A stretch of 64,000 bases of DNA from Congeria kusceri (GCA_027627225.1 CM051029.1:70914578-70978577), one strand, 5' to 3'. Numbered from the stretch's first letter, positions 44,640-58,100 are shown. Program-made: numbers and translations. The notes: a model not told the origin generated them from the letters alone.

Positions 44640-45535
44640 CGTCATTGACGAGGATGACATGAAACGTTTCCATAATACACACTTTAAAAATAAATCAAAG
44701 TTATTATTTCGTACTTAGTAATCGAAAAGATTTCCCTTCTGTTCAATATTCGCAATACATCGAGGGGTTAGTGCCAAAAATGCTATGTCGATATTATGAT
44801 TTTTTTCAGGAGAAGCAGTTTTATGTTTCAAAATGTCAAAATATTATTTTTCAAAACAAAAACTTATTCCGCAGCAATAATACTATATTTTTTATTATTT
44901 AATATATGATATACATAGTTTAGCATAAATCACAAGCATAAAGGTTGTATTTTATAAAATTGTTTTGGCTCCCCACGCCCTCTCTTCCTGCATATTATCA
45001 ACTCTACCAAAACATTCCAAAACAAGATAGCTGGTTTTGGTTCTAGACGTTTTAAACATTACATTGAATGCAGGTTGTGCCAGAACATGCAAAAAAAAAA
45101 CGATAGACTATATCGACAAGAAGAAGTAAACAGTATAATCATACCATAACATTTTATATATTAAATAGTACATTATGTCAGTAACAAAAATGTATGAAAC
45201 AAACGTTTTTCATAATCCAAGAACCCGCCATAAGCACATGACTGTTTATGGTAGAACTACATAATTACTTAAAATGTATAAACCAGTATAAAAAAACAGT
45301 ACAGGTCTCTAAGACAGTTTCGGGCCGGAATGAAATATGTTCTATACACTCCATTATATCTGTAAAAAACGTATATATTTGGTACATACTGATAACATAC
45401 ACTGACATTCATAGAACTACATGCATACACTCACACTAGTCACTATTTAACTTTTATGTAGCAGTCTTTTGATGTAAGTTGTAGATTAAATTACTATATT
45501 CAAGGAATTTATAACGACGTTTTGCATTTCATTTT
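44640..45535. other. Noncoding, nothing recognised
   Basis: No supported feature. Confidence 0.45.
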
Positions 45536-45539
45536 ATTT

Positions 45540-46800
45540 CTTACTCCTCGTTGGAGTCATGACATCTGGCTCTGGTAGACAGTCGTTTCTAATACTGCTG
45601 AAAGGCAGGGATTTATAATGCTGTTGATACCCAGCAGGAATTTCACCGCTTTTGCATAGCTTCGTTATATCCATTTTCCTTTCAGACGAAATGGGTAAAT
45701 TTCCATTGTATTACATTGGTAAATGATCGTCAGAATTTCCTTTATGCTTTTTGATGCAGCAACCTTTTGAAATTCCTGGTTAAATGAATACTTAAAGTAG
45801 CACATAAAGGGTTCCGATTTCAATGAACACACCAGTTTCATCTTACTTTACCTGACGTTCGCACCAGTTTCAGTTTTCTGCTGTGTATTCATTGCCAGAG
45901 TTTGAAATGTTTTCAAATCTACAATGTCTGTGTGCTTGAGAGGTACAACGGTACTACCGTGTAGGGGTTTCGTCTTGCATCTGTAAAAGTGTATCCCTGT
46001 GGGATGGAACATAATTATGTATCTGAATTGCTTAAAGATGTATTCCAAACATAAAAGCTACGAGGGATGTCCTCATCAGAACTGCTATTTCTTTTTGTCG
46101 TTTTTTTGCTTGTTCACAATATTTTTCCTCTTTATTTGTTCTAGTTGGCATCATATCGTCAATTACATCTGAAGGCTTAGTTGAGTTTTTGTCTTCAGTG
46201 TCTGATACCATTTCCTTCTAAGATGAGTTTCTTTATTCATGGGATTTGGGAAATGCAACACTTGTATCTGCCGCTGTTTCTTTACCTACGCTTTCAACTG
46301 TGCTCGAACTTTTTAATATTATTATCAGCAGTCACAGTTTTTCTCTTCATTGGATTCTGTGAGATTTTCAGTTGGATTTTTCGAGTTGTTATCTGGTATT
46401 GCATTGTCGGTTATATGGCTCAACTCATTCAACTGTTTTCTTCATTTCTTTCTACAGCATCTTTACAAGGTAATGCTACAGGGATGTGAGGTGACTGTTT
46501 ATGTGTTTCTATTGAACCATAATTGTTTTCTTTATTGGTGACACTTTGTGATAACACTCTGTGGTTTCATACAGCCACATTACTGTTGTCTGTTTCATTT
46601 TGTTCACTCCTAGCTGTGGTGGAATGGCAAATCGAGCCATCTTTATGGGGGCCAGATGCTTTAGAACGGCGTAAATCAATATTTGCAGCTGCTTCATGTG
46701 ACTTCTTTGTGTTTTCTTTCGTTAGTCCATCATTATGCGAGTTAGTTTTGTTTCGTTATCAGACCAGTCAAACATTCAGTTTCCATCTAGAATGTTACAT
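45540..46800 (-). pseudogene. Decayed coding region of a hydrophilic, unrecognised protein
   Basis: Minus-strand frames read as low-hydrophobicity protein with few stops. Successive pieces are NDGLTKENTKKSHEAAANID (about 46730-46680), TTARSEQNETDNSNVAV, NKENNYGSIETHKQSPHI, LSHITDNAIPDNNSKNPTE, SSTVESVGKETAADTSV, DTEDKNSTKPSDVIDDMM (about 46200-46140), then KEEKYCEQAKKRQKEIAVLM. After a frame change, a segment ends at 45858 with a good donor (CGTCAG|GTAAAG). A terminal piece reads SERKMDITKLCKSGEIPAGY and so on, to TAA near 45540. At least four stops or frameshifts interrupt it. I do not recognise the family. A long intracellular loop of a receptor followed by a tail is one possibility. Plus-strand ORFs here are its shadows. 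Confidence 0.45.
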
Positions 46801-48040
46801 TGATAATTTTTACAGCTCAAACTACATATTTTGTCTCATAAATATAAGTACTTTATTTTTTGTGACTTTAATACAGTGATTTAACAGTGTTTTATATTTA
46901 AATACAGACTGATATTTAGCTTAAAATGACAGTTTGGAAATATTTATCTCAATGACCACCAAGCTATATAAATTGTTATATTTTGAGTACATTTTATTAT
47001 AAGAATACATAATGAAAGTAAATAAAAACAGTGACATTTCATAATTTTATAAAACAACAATACTGACTTTAAGTAATCTTGATTATTATCTCCATGAAAA
47101 TCCGCAAAGACAACAGTGAACACATTCCACAAAATAAGTTTTCCACCAAAAAACTATTATCTTTAAAGCTTGTTTTCAACACCAAATTTTAACAACACTG
47201 GTATCTAGTTACATTGCCAGATCATCCTTTTTCTGTATACCTGCTTTTTGATACTGAAATGCTCTACTATATCATACAGTTTCTTTCTTCCACACAATGC
47301 TATGTTAACTTGGACTGAAATGGCAGAGACAAAATAGGTCTTAAAACAAATGTGTATAATGTTCTAAAGTTAGCTTGATTTGGCACGAATAGTTCTAACG
47401 AATTGTGTGGTGTTCAGTCTGCCAGAAAAAGCAATTGCAATATAGCTTGATTTGGCAATATTAAATTGCAATTTTCTGCCAAGATTATTTGTGCCAAAAA
47501 CATCAACATTGTTTTAGAACGTACTGGCTTGGTTTGATGCTGTGGCAATCAGTTGGTGCGGAGGGTTATTCCAAAATAAGCTGTTTTGGCAAAAAAATTA
47601 TCTTCACTTAAAACATAGCTGGTTTTTATTTAATTCAGTAATTTTGAAAATAAACAAGATATAGACATAGGAATCAGTGCAAAATGTGCGTATTGAAATG
47701 CAGTATCAAATTACCTAAAAAAAGTGAAAAACGCAAAATTTCGTAAATAGTATGTTTTATCAGTAAACCTTCGATTTGATCTTTAATTAGGCCGAAATAG
47801 TTGTTTGTTTCCGCTAACGTCCTGGATAAAAGTATGGTAGTAAGGTAGGCATAACTTTTTATTATCGTTAACTTATTTTTCGTTCGTGACACAACAAGCA
47901 CAACTTTTTTAGTAAATGGTTATAACTTGCTTTTTATAACTTATTAAAACTAATGATAAAGCAAAGACACACTTGATATTACATAGGCAGTTTATGTGAA
48001 ACAATTTGAAAACCAAAGCCAATGTTTCCAAGTTCACAAC
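46801..48040. other. Noncoding
   Basis: AT-rich. 47430-47510 holds a weak inverted motif (TCTGCCAGAAAA...TTTTCTGCCAAGA). Nothing else. Confidence 0.4.
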
Positions 48041-48042
48041 CT

Positions 48043-48240
48043 TCACTTCTGACATGAGTTCCTATTTATTTTCCCATGCGGGCGCATTGATCTTGGTTTT
48101 TTTCCAAATTTAAACAAACAGTGACACTGTACACATTGGCAGTTCTTCTGCATCGTGATTTCAACACTTCCGCCAGGGAAGCCACAATGGCCACCAACCT
48201 CCTTCCTTGAAGTCGAATTAAATGTGCAGGTATAAAACAT
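48043..48240 (-). other. Cysteine-rich 65-codon ORF, possible exon fragment
   Basis: The minus-strand frame contains GGHCGFPGGSVEITMQKNC followed by QCVQCHC, giving eight cysteines in 65 codons and a CxCxxCxC core. This recalls short extracellular Cys-rich modules (VWC-like) but lacks a full consensus. An acceptor-like CGACTTCAAG precedes GAAGGAGG, so it may be one exon of a lost gene or part of a repeat. There is no neighbouring coding sequence in frame. Confidence 0.3.
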
Positions 48241-48272
48241 TGTTCAACAGGGTTTTTCCCAATTTTGCAGGC

Positions 48273-48440
48273 GGCTCCATGGTCTAGTGGTAACGCACTG
48301 TCTTAACAATCCAGGGGTCGCAGGTTCGATCAGCCACCACACCCTAACCTACTTACTCGTTTTTCGCATGAGACGTTATAAACCGAGATGCAGTGTACTA
48401 GTTGCTTCACACCGGCAACTGTAATATAATATTAAAATAA
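48273..48440 (+). mobile_element. tRNA-derived SINE-like element
   Basis: The tRNA-like head GGCTCCATGGTCTAGTGG contains a Pol III A box (TGGTCTAGTGG, 48280-48290), and a B box GGTTCGATCAG lies at 48323-48333. The acceptor and T stems do not close well. A non-tRNA body (GCATGAGACGTTATAAACCGAG) and an AT-rich tail at about 48425-48440 follow. This fits a SINE and not a working tRNA gene. Confidence 0.65.
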
Positions 48441-49640
48441 CATGTTTAGAGGCCGGATCTCAGCACTATACTGCCTTCATAACGAACCGTTCAGCCTTAG
48501 AATTTATAAGAAAAATTTCCAAATGGAAAAATAAGTTTATGGTCGGGGGCAATAAAAACATGGTCGGTCGGGTTAGTGAAAACAAACAACTTGTTTACGC
48601 CTTTTGGTATTTATACTGCTATGTTGATTCCATATTACTTCCTCAACTGCTAATGCAACTGGTTCTCCATATTTTTTCTATTTAATTATTGAAAAAGAGA
48701 TTTGTGCAATATGGATGTTGTGCATCATTATCTTCATTGTTGTCTTCAGTCTGCAGAGGCCATTTGCGGAAGGTTTAATTCTTATTGTTTCTATCCAAAC
48801 TGAAATTGCTTGTACTTAGATTCTTGCACGCTGATTACATGGTTACTATATGCACGACGCTTACTTGTAAGTACAAGTCATACATGTGTTCTGCGATATG
48901 TGCCGAGCATTTTCAGGCCATTGTTTACATAAATCCTTATTATATTAGTGGTCATACCGATGCAGCTAAAAGACTGATGGATTCGTCTTTGTGTTACGGT
49001 ATCGAGATCATTCCTATTATTAGAGTACTGCAGAGTTGAATGGACAGCTGGTCACTTGAAATATATTTGATGCCTCTCGTAATTAATACGGCTTTATCTC
49101 CAGCTTACACAAATAGTACTGATGTCATTATTTTCATTTCAGTTATAATGCTAACGATGCTTCCAAGAATATATGTGTTTTGTATTATAATATGCTTCAC
49201 ATTTCCGACAAAGCATATTCCATTATTTTATCCTTCCATTAAATAGTTTTATAGAAGACAACTCTACATGCTTGATTAACTTAATGCTTTTTTCGCCCGG
49301 CAAGATTTATCCGACCTACGCATTTATATTCTTTTGACGGACTCTTTTCCACGAAAATGAGTGACGTCAATTCCATTAAAAATGTCAAGAAATGTAACGG
49401 TATTTCTCAGTTAATCTATTTATGCAAACATGACACTTTGTGTGTATTGTTTGAATGCTGAATAAAAAAGATATATTGAACATAATTTCAACTTCAGTCT
49501 TGCAATTCTATCAATTCTTCATAATGTTATGAAAATCACGGTAAGGAAAATCAAAACATATTCTAGTATATTATAAACATGCTAACATCGTGAAAATTCT
49601 GCTCGTAAAATACCTTAATCATGTTTTATAGGATTAATAT
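48441..49640. other. Noncoding, two uncalled ORFs
   Basis: Frames at 48785-49039 and 49040-49246 (84 and 68 codons, plus) abut but show no domain; low hydropathy contrast and AT-rich codons suggest chance. Confidence 0.35.
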
Positions 49641-49645
49641 AGGAA

Positions 49646-50022
49646 CTGACACGATTTGTCATTTCATACCATATTTTATTGAACGAGTTCAGGAATTATG
49701 TTAGTAAGCGAGCGTTTGGCGAGCATACTAACGAATTTCCTGGACGAATTTAATAAAATATAGCATGAAATGACAACGAGTGTCAGATCTTTTTTATCAC
49801 ATGCTTTTAAATGAAATAAAACCCTTCTAATTTTACCAAAATAAGTTGGTAAATCCTTAAAGTTGTGTACTGACGTGACGTCATTTCATGTTGACGACGT
49901 CATTTCACCAAAATAACGTCATGCAATTGGTCAATCAAAGAATATGTAGCCAATCAAAACACTCAAACTGTTATCTTACACATGTTTGAGATAAAAATAT
50001 TCGTAATGGCTGTATTACATGG
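49646..50022. mobile_element. MITE, longer copy of the 36714 element
   Basis: 49646-49787 folds back: CTGACACGATTTGTCATTTC pairs with GAAATGACAACGAGTGTCAG, and TTCAGGAATTATGTTAGTA with TACTAACGAATTTCCTG. 49885-50020 is shared with 36775-36910. Confidence 0.85.
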
Positions 50023-50344
50023 CAAACAAGGTATAGCATGTGATAAATACTTGTCTTATTTCAGCTTTGATTTTGCAAGCTCTTGTACTTTCAAGGTCTA
50101 CATAATTTCACGTATCTTAAAGTTCCGCCATGGTTTAAATGAAATGTTGACTACATTGTTGTTTGTATTAATGTTTATATACAATTTAAAACTATTTTTG
50201 ACACTAAGTTTTATGCATGTCAGTTGTATTAAACATGCATGGACAATTGATGGTAGCCTAATTTAAATCAGATCATTCTAATGTAATTACTATACAATCA
50301 AAATGCTTAAATCAAAACAAATGAAACATTTTCCGCTTTTATGG

Positions 50345-50500
50345 TATTTTCTGTTTCAATTAAATCTCTTCTAAACATACATTTGCTATAGGCGGAAAGT
50401 ACCGTCCCTGATTCGCTTGTGCGGACTGCACTGGCTAATCCTGGACGACACTGTACGCACAGGCATTAAGCCCGGGTTTCCCACGACACGCCTCATTTAC
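50345..50500. mobile_element. MITE fragment, right half of the 13453 family
   Basis: Matches the right arm of 13453-13711: GGCGGAAAGTACCGTCC, TGCGGACTGCACTGGCTAAT, GACACTGTACGCAC, ATTAAGCCCGG, CACGACACGCCTCAT. The left arm is lost. Confidence 0.85.
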
Positions 50501-50504
50501 AGCT

Positions 50505-51525
50505 TCAAACGCACTGATTTGTAGCACATGTTTGGCAGTCCTTTACTCTGTTGACACTGGATTCCGACTAATGCGCATTTAGGTCATGTTTTATGTCCAT
50601 GGTAGTTAATCCATTCTTTGAATTTTTTTACCAATTGTTAAATCTGCAATTTGCCCATCTCGTTATGTAAATCAATATTTTATAACAGCTTCTAAAAACT
50701 CAATTAGGCTCTATTATGCATTTGGGAACATATTTTGGGAAAACAACTACAACAATACCGGAGGCCCCGTAACTCAGCGCGGGAGAGTTACTTTCGAAAC
50801 TTGGCCTTACACTCTTCTTCTAGAATACAACTTTCTCTACATTTAGTACAGACAGTACATGACCTTATGGGGAGATACACTGACAGACATATGCTCGGTT
50901 TACATAACCTTAATTGCAAAAACATATCACAGTGACAGTCAGTGCATAATATCTCGAGTGCATTGATTGACTATTCAAATGGGTGGACTAACACTAATTA
51001 TGTCAACTGTCAAATCATTATACAAACTTCATGCCTAGAGCCTTATCATACATTGCTAGCTGTTTAAATGGTAAAATATTGTAGTAAAATATAAGCTTCA
51101 TATTCAATATTTATTTATTTATTATTTTTACTACGTAAAAAAGTGAGACTACGCCACACAAATACATGTTCCTTATAGATTGCTGTTTATTGGGATGTAT
51201 AGTTCACTAATACGATATTAAGTCCACGAATGTATTGAATAGCCCTGGCATCGTTCTCAAAAAACATGTGAATGCTAGATTATAAACATACGGATGAACG
51301 GATTGATTATTAAGGGACTTGTTTACAGATTGGCAAATTGGCCATTTTCGAAAGTTTTTTCATAGATCCCAAAATGAAACATATAGTATTTATACACAAG
51401 CAAAAAAAATAATACAAATAAATATATTGGATAGATATAGTGTTTTTTATGTGTAACGCTCTTCATCGGTATTTTAAAACACATTTGTCACTTACATAGC
51501 ATAAATCATTTATCACCAGGAATGT
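50505..51525. other. Noncoding, nothing recognised
   Basis: No supported feature. Confidence 0.45.
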
Positions 51526-51527
51526 AA

Positions 51528-51602
51528 GTCAGAATGGCCGAGTGGGTTTTTGATTCCGGTGGTCGTAGGTTCGAGTCCCCGCGAATGCAAATCTTTTTTT
51601 TT
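51528..51602 (+). pseudogene. Truncated tRNA-Leu/Ser-like pseudogene
   Basis: It begins GTCAGAATGGCCGAGTGG, like the 5' end of a class II tRNA, with an intact A box (51535-51545) and B box GGTTCGAGTCC (51568-51578). Only about 20 bases lie between them, so the anticodon arm is largely missing. A T run (51594-51602) could end Pol III transcription. Not a functional tRNA; a SINE head is the alternative. Confidence 0.6.
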
Positions 51603-53050
51603 CTAATCCTTTCTTTTTCTTTATACAATATTTGTTTTTGGTTATTCAAGACTATTTTGTTTTGGCAGAAAGATATTTACTAACAGTTTTCAAAAATTCG
51701 AAAATCTGTCAACACGTACCTTTATATGAAAATATATTCATGCCATTTTTTATTTCTTTGCTGATATAATTACTCTAGACATTAGTTATTTTGTATACAG
51801 GTACAATATGATTATTGAACTTTTATTTCAGTTTGTTTTACAAATGCATTTAATATTCGTTTTGTCACGAAGTCTTTGTAGCAGGAGATAAACATAAACT
51901 AACCTTGCTTTGACATTATGATAAAGGGAAATAAATCTAATATCTCAATGGAAGTTGGTATTTATTTCAAGACGGGTAGCCTTTCTTTGGCAGTTTTGAT
52001 TGCTGCACCTCAAAAAATCTAGTTGCTGACAGAAAGACAGACAGACAGATTAACCACTCAACCGATACATAACTATTGGTGGAACCATCCACTAGCATAC
52101 TATTCTGGATATATATATTAATCAGTGCAAAAGCAGAAATATATCCTGTCGGGTCAATAAATGATCATTACATGATCTGTAAATAAAACGTTTACGATTG
52201 GTTCGTGATCTGTTTTTTTTCAGGTCCATATTTTGCCATATTGACCATATTGACTATATTATTGACTATAAGTACACGAAGGAGTTCAATCAGTTTGTTG
52301 CGCGCGATCATCACAGGGTACAAGTGCATTGTGGTATATTTAACAGTGTAAACAGACGAACTTAATGTCAATGAAACAAAAAACATTTCAGATCAGCAAC
52401 ATTTTCAATTTAATAAGAAAATAGGTCAACATCATCTGGATGATATAATAAAACAGTTATTTTTTACGTATTGGCTCAGAATATGCTGCTGATATGGACT
52501 GCAAATCATTATTAACCGAGAAAATAGCACAATAAATCTAGCAGAAAAGTAAACAAGTGACCAAACGAGCATGTCGAGTAAATCTGATGCCCCAACATCA
52601 GTCTTGTTTAGCTAACAGCTTACTCCAACACAAGAACATTTCGGTCATTTTTTGTCATAGAAAAGCCGTCCAGGTCAAAACCTTTTTTTTATATTTTTTT
52701 TAGCGATAGTAATTCCGTTTGCGTAGCTTTTTACAACGCACGGAGCGTATACTTCAATCATATACACCTCTCTGATCATTCCTCTGAACAAAAGGTTCAT
52801 CAAAACAGTTTCTTTCGAAGCATGCATATAACGTTCTTACACGCAACGTTTGTTTGTACAATATGCATAAATAATTATCATTTGTAGTCCGCCTTTCTCC
52901 TAGATCTGTGTAAGTGTTGAAATTCTTATTTTATAAGGTGCATAATCACAAAGACAGTGTAACTCTGATTAATCAGAATGTCTATATTTTGGTGGGGTAT
53001 TGAAAACAATCATGAGTGAACAAAGGTACTATACGTGATTTTGTAACGGT
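51603..53050. other. Noncoding; short (GACA)n run
   Basis: AGACAGACAGACAGA at about 52035-52050. No ORF of interest. Confidence 0.45.
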
Positions 53051-53059
53051 AATTTGACC

Positions 53060-53960
53060 AATGTTTGTAAGTTTTAATTTATTCCATTGAGTACTAATAT
53101 CAATTGCTTGGAAAAAAATTCAGTCACTAGGTTAAGGTCAACACTAAAAATTATTCCCAGCAATTTAAAGCTTGTTGTTTCCCAAGTTAGTTTATATTTT
53201 GTTTTGATAGATTGGATGCTTCATTTTAAAGTTCAGATCCAATTTGTAATAATTGTGTCGAAATTAAAGTTTTAAACCAGAAAAAAAATCCTGAAGAATT
53301 TATAGGGCAGACTTTATAGAATTTTCGGAACCATCTAACAACAATGAGGTGTCCTCTGCAAACTGAGATATTTTATATTCTGTACCTTTAATAAAAATGG
53401 CTTTAATATGTTTACAATGCTTAATTTTGATTCTAGAAGTACCGCACATTAAATAAAGATATACGGGAAAATAGGGTCCCCCTGTCCACATCCGCAGCCT
53501 ATTCAGAAGCTGTCAGATAAAAACCCGTTTAATTAAACTTTGTCTGCGTATTTAAAAATACCCATCACTTACAGCTTGGTCCAAAAATTAAATAAGTGTA
53601 TCGTGTGTTCAATACAATCAAATGATAACGTCTCGAAGGCGTTTTTAAAGTTTTTCTTCATATTTAATCTCGGTATTCTATTGTTTTCAGTGTAATTCAT
53701 AATGTCGTATAAGACATGTGCTCTTTTCTATGTATCGCCCTGACACAAAAACAGGTTATATGTTTTGATCATTGTTTGTAAATGTGGTTTTAATCTTGCA
53801 ATTGCAATTGACCTTGATGCTAGTTTGTAAACCGTATTCAGCAATATTTAGCAATATAATAGGTCTATAGTTTTTGCATGAAATGATTCGGTTTATTTTC
53901 GTTTGGCTTACACGTAATAATTCCGTGCTTTTGTGTATCATAAATAGAGTTATGATTATG
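53060..53960 (-). mobile_element. Heavily decayed LINE RT fragment
   Basis: Minus-strand traces in order are NYRPIILLNI (about 53850-53880), a catalytic region KISQFAEDTSLLLDGSE (about 53325-53370), and thumb SFKLLGIIFSVDL (about 53120-53165). The catalytic box at 53349-53360 reads AEDT where ADDT is expected, so a catalytic aspartate is lost. Many stops and frameshifts separate the pieces. The wording differs from the LINEs at 1 and 32660, indicating another lineage. Confidence 0.8.
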
Positions 53961-54940
53961 AAAAATTATTCAATAAAACATTAATACAAATGTGGAGATA
54001 AACACCGGACATAGTTACGATCCCAACAGCGGGAAGATCACGGACTCCGTCGCAGGATTTACGAGTTTTTAGTTCAATATTGTACTAAAGTTGCAAATTG
54101 CAAATATAAATTGTACAGGAAGGCAACGCATTGCAGACTCTGGTCACTATAGCGATGAACCTAGGGGCGAGTGTGTCACAATGCCAGCACTCTCCACAGT
54201 AGCTATGGGAGACAGCCTCTGGATTTGCTGTTGGTACCAGACCTAATAAATTAATTAGCAAGTTTACAGACCTTTGTTCGTTTACTTCCCGTTGATAAGC
54301 CTACAATATCTGCCGTTCTGGCTTATAGACATACCACTTGGAATGTTCACTGTATATATGGACAATCTGATACTTAACTGTATTAAGTTCTTTTCATAGT
54401 TTATGCCACTATTTTTGTGTAATAAATCAGCATATTACGAATGCAGTTGTTATTATATATATGAAGCATTTCATTTCTTCTGATGTTGGTATACAATACA
54501 TCTTCTGCGTTACTCTACGTCGTGTTGTTTTATTGTTCCACTGACGATAATCATTCAAGCGTTCCGATTTATGTTCTGCAATAGTTGAGATCAATATATA
54601 ACCAAATTAAGGTGCATCATCCACATTAGTCTAGATATGAAATGTCATTAACAAATGTGGCACTGCGCATAATTTAAGGTTTCTTTGAAAGACAATATGC
54701 CCGGCTACACCAATAAGGAATTTAATTACTGCCTTATTTGAAATAATCAACACGTGTAACTTGTGAAAATGTTAAACATTTAAAGCGCTGAACAGGCGAA
54801 ATTGCTTAAAGCCAATTAGCAAAATGACGAATAATAAACGAGTCTAGTTTTAAATAAATATATGAATGGTCTGATGTTAAAACAAAAAATTAATTGCTTA
54901 AGCAAAATACGTTTTCTCTTTTTTTGTAAAAGGTGCAAAC
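53961..54940. other. Noncoding, nothing recognised
   Basis: No supported feature. Confidence 0.45.
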
Positions 54941-54943
54941 AAT

Positions 54944-55102
54944 ATATAGAGGATATTTGTTTGTTTTCGGTGTGATATCGCGTGTTATCGTCACCGGAAA
55001 GGGAGACAATTAATATTTCACGAGCGCTTGCGCGAGTGAAAATATGTATATTGTCTCCCTTTCCGGTGATGATATCACGCGTTATCACACCAAAAACAAA
55101 CA
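54944..55102. mobile_element. Fold-back MITE, second member of the 19718 family
   Basis: TTGTTTTCGGTGTGATATC and CACCGGAAAGGGAGACAAT pair with the complementary right arm. The edge motif ATATAGAGGATATTTGTTT and the centre GAGTGAAAATAT are shared with 19718-19923. The loop is CG-rich (GAGCGCTTGCGCGAG). Confidence 0.85.
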
Positions 55103-58100
55103 CATTTTCTTTTTATTTAAATGCTATTTGAATATTCTTTACGTTTGATTTTTATTAAGGGGATTTTCAACACGATATTTACAAGATTACGTCCGCACTA
55201 TTTTCTCTATAAGGCGTAGTAATCGGGATTAGTAATAAACATTACAGCGCCATCTTGGATTACGATTAAATGTGCTGTGGATTAGATCTAGTTAAGCAAC
55301 TTAAATCCTCAACTAATTTTGACTCAATGCATTATCATGGCAGCGTGTTTACAGTACGACAGACTATTCATAGACAACGCAGAATCCGTGCTTCTAAATT
55401 TATTTAAGTTTAGATTCAATTGGATACACGAAGTCGTTGAATAATGGTCAGCTTTTAAATCAAGAAGTTAATACTCACTGCTAGCTTTAAATATATTTAT
55501 GATCATAAAAGTACATATTGAAAGGGAAAGTGCGTTCAGTTCTCCGAAATTCAGTTTTCTAAAAATAGCGTGTGCGTAGTTGTTATGCTGTAAACAATAG
55601 TTAACACAGTCGCTTCATTCAAATGCACATGTGTTTTCGCAAGCAATTTAAGCTGATAAAACTCGTAGATGCACGTTAAAATGTAAAACAACAAAAGATG
55701 TACTGTTAGGAGTGTTCTGGAATTGAATACTTCTACGTATATAGTGTTTTCTTTATTAATTATTCGGACTTAACTACACAATTGGATTAACAGTCTGTCA
55801 AGAATTTGAAGAAAACAAGATGGCGGAGAATTCAACGCTGAACACTACAAACAAAGAACACACATTGGATACTTAAGTACTTAAGAGTGGTTACTGGATA
55901 TAAAAACTTAATACACACAAAACAATATAATTATGTGCTTAATGAACACAAGTTATTACTTAATGGTACACTGGATTATTGTTATATTTTGGAATTGGAG
56001 AATGGGCAATACAATAATTATGTAAACAAAGGGAGACTACTGTTCAAAGCAATAGTAAACAACAAGTGCAAGTGTAATATGCTTGGATGAATAAAGTGCA
56101 AAGGATAAAATAAATACTTTGGCTGATAAAATTAAATTTGGACCAAGATGACGAGCTCCAATGCCTTGTGGGTAAAACTTGTAACCGCAACGCATTGTCT
56201 GTTCTAGTCTCCTTGGCTCAATACGACTGAGGAAAATCCAAGAGAAAATAAGAGGAAAGACACTTCAATATATCAGAGAGGTATTCTTAACCTTTAGTGT
56301 TATTATCCTTCACTACTTTTTTGGTAATTCTGTATAATAAATGGTGACAACACCTACACTTAAATGTTGTTCAAATCAAATCAAACTAAAAATAGTAGTC
56401 CATCACTGTGAGTGATATAGGGATATATCTCACTGATATTTTTTTATATTTCACTACTTAGCATTAAATAAATTTCACTTCCAAGACTGTTCTAGTTAAG
56501 TTAGCAAACTAAGCATGACCAAGAGATTTCTACTATGTACATATATATTTCTGGAGACAAATTGGTTTCTCATCATTCCATCAAACATTCAGTTGCAAAC
56601 ATAAAGTAGTCAAGTTAATTGATATGTCAATTTTAATTTCATTCACATTCAAATTGCAAACTGACAGACCGCACTTACATTCCTCGATATATGCACTCCG
56701 AATATATATAATTGGATAATTGCTTTACCATAGTTATAGATGTACATGTATGCTCTACAGCAAACACATTAATATGCCATAAAAGAATATTTATTTTTAG
56801 AGATGTAATCTTTATTATTAAGTCATTATATATCAACATTTAATAAAGAAAGATTAAATAAACATATTGTTTTAGGTGCACAATATATATCATTGTAATC
56901 AGCATCTCGTGATTAACACGTATCAGTCTATTACGTGCATTGAATTGTCAGAGGTGTTTTACAGGGCAACACATTACTTTTAAAACCTGCGGAGTAGACC
57001 AGTACTTAAACTGGTGCAATTTACCGCGAGAACAACAAACAGACTCTTTGATGTGTCTAACGTTCGCCATTGCAGACGAGTCAAAATTTGCGTTGCTTAA
57101 CTTTGCACTGTGTGTTTATGGGATATTGTTAATATCTCAATCAAACTATGCGGCCATATGCAATAAACAAGAGATATTCTAGTATTTCGTTTTCGCCCCT
57201 AGAATATCATTCTGTTATGATATGTTAGCAATGACGCATAATGAATGATGCTTGGGACATATATATGCAAGGACTTGTGTTCTTCGTCTTGTCTTGTTCT
57301 CAAAGATAGAATAAGTTATTATCTACTAGTTTATTATGAAACATGTGTCTCCTTATAGTATTTTTTCTAGTACATTACCTGGTGTTTATAACGTCTATAT
57401 TGACTGTCTAGTACACTACAGAAATGTGTAAGATACTGAGTAAAATTATTTCGCATACAAGCAGCATGTATAGTGTATTGTTATTATTGTAAATATATAT
57501 TTTGTAATATGTTCAGCTCTACATGTATATGAAGGAAATAAAGTTACACACCTTTCTGTTTGTGTTCTTTAAAAAAACATATACTTTACATCAGAATGTA
57601 CAGCCTTACCTTTCCAAAGGCACTCAATATATCTGAGCAATTTGAAAAATGTTATATCTTTTTGCACGCATCACGCGTTGACAATATAAAATATATACTT
57701 AAGACATTAATACAATTTACATAATTCAAGCACATCCGTAATAGAGATTACAAACACAATGGGTTTCATGTAGTCGCATTATCAACGTTCGTATTAAAGG
57801 CAAATAATGTCCATTTCCTCAATATATCTTGCTTTCAGGGATTTATAAGCCTTATAAATTTTGATCATTTGATTATTTTGTTAATGTGTGGATGTGAATT
57901 CGGAGCAGAAGGGCATGGTCAAATAAGTTATCTGAAGCAACTATAACTGATTATTTGAATGAGCATTATGTCCGTATTCTGTCTAAATAAATGATGTTAT
58001 AATTGTAATAATGTATAATTATATGTTTGAACAATTCCAGCCGAGATGGAGATTACTGTCGTCCATTTCTATACACAGAAACGTTTCAAAACCATTTATG

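Noticed and set aside
46181..46879. Plus-strand ORFs of 102 and 118 codons, hydrophobic
   Set aside because: They are antisense to the decayed hydrophilic coding region on the minus strand, which explains their Phe/Leu-rich content.
48273..48345. Functional tRNA gene
   Set aside because: A and B boxes are present but the acceptor and T stems do not close, and a SINE-like body follows.
55819..55876. Start of a GPCR-like N-terminus (MAENSTLNTT)
   Set aside because: It stops after 18 codons and no helices follow in any frame.
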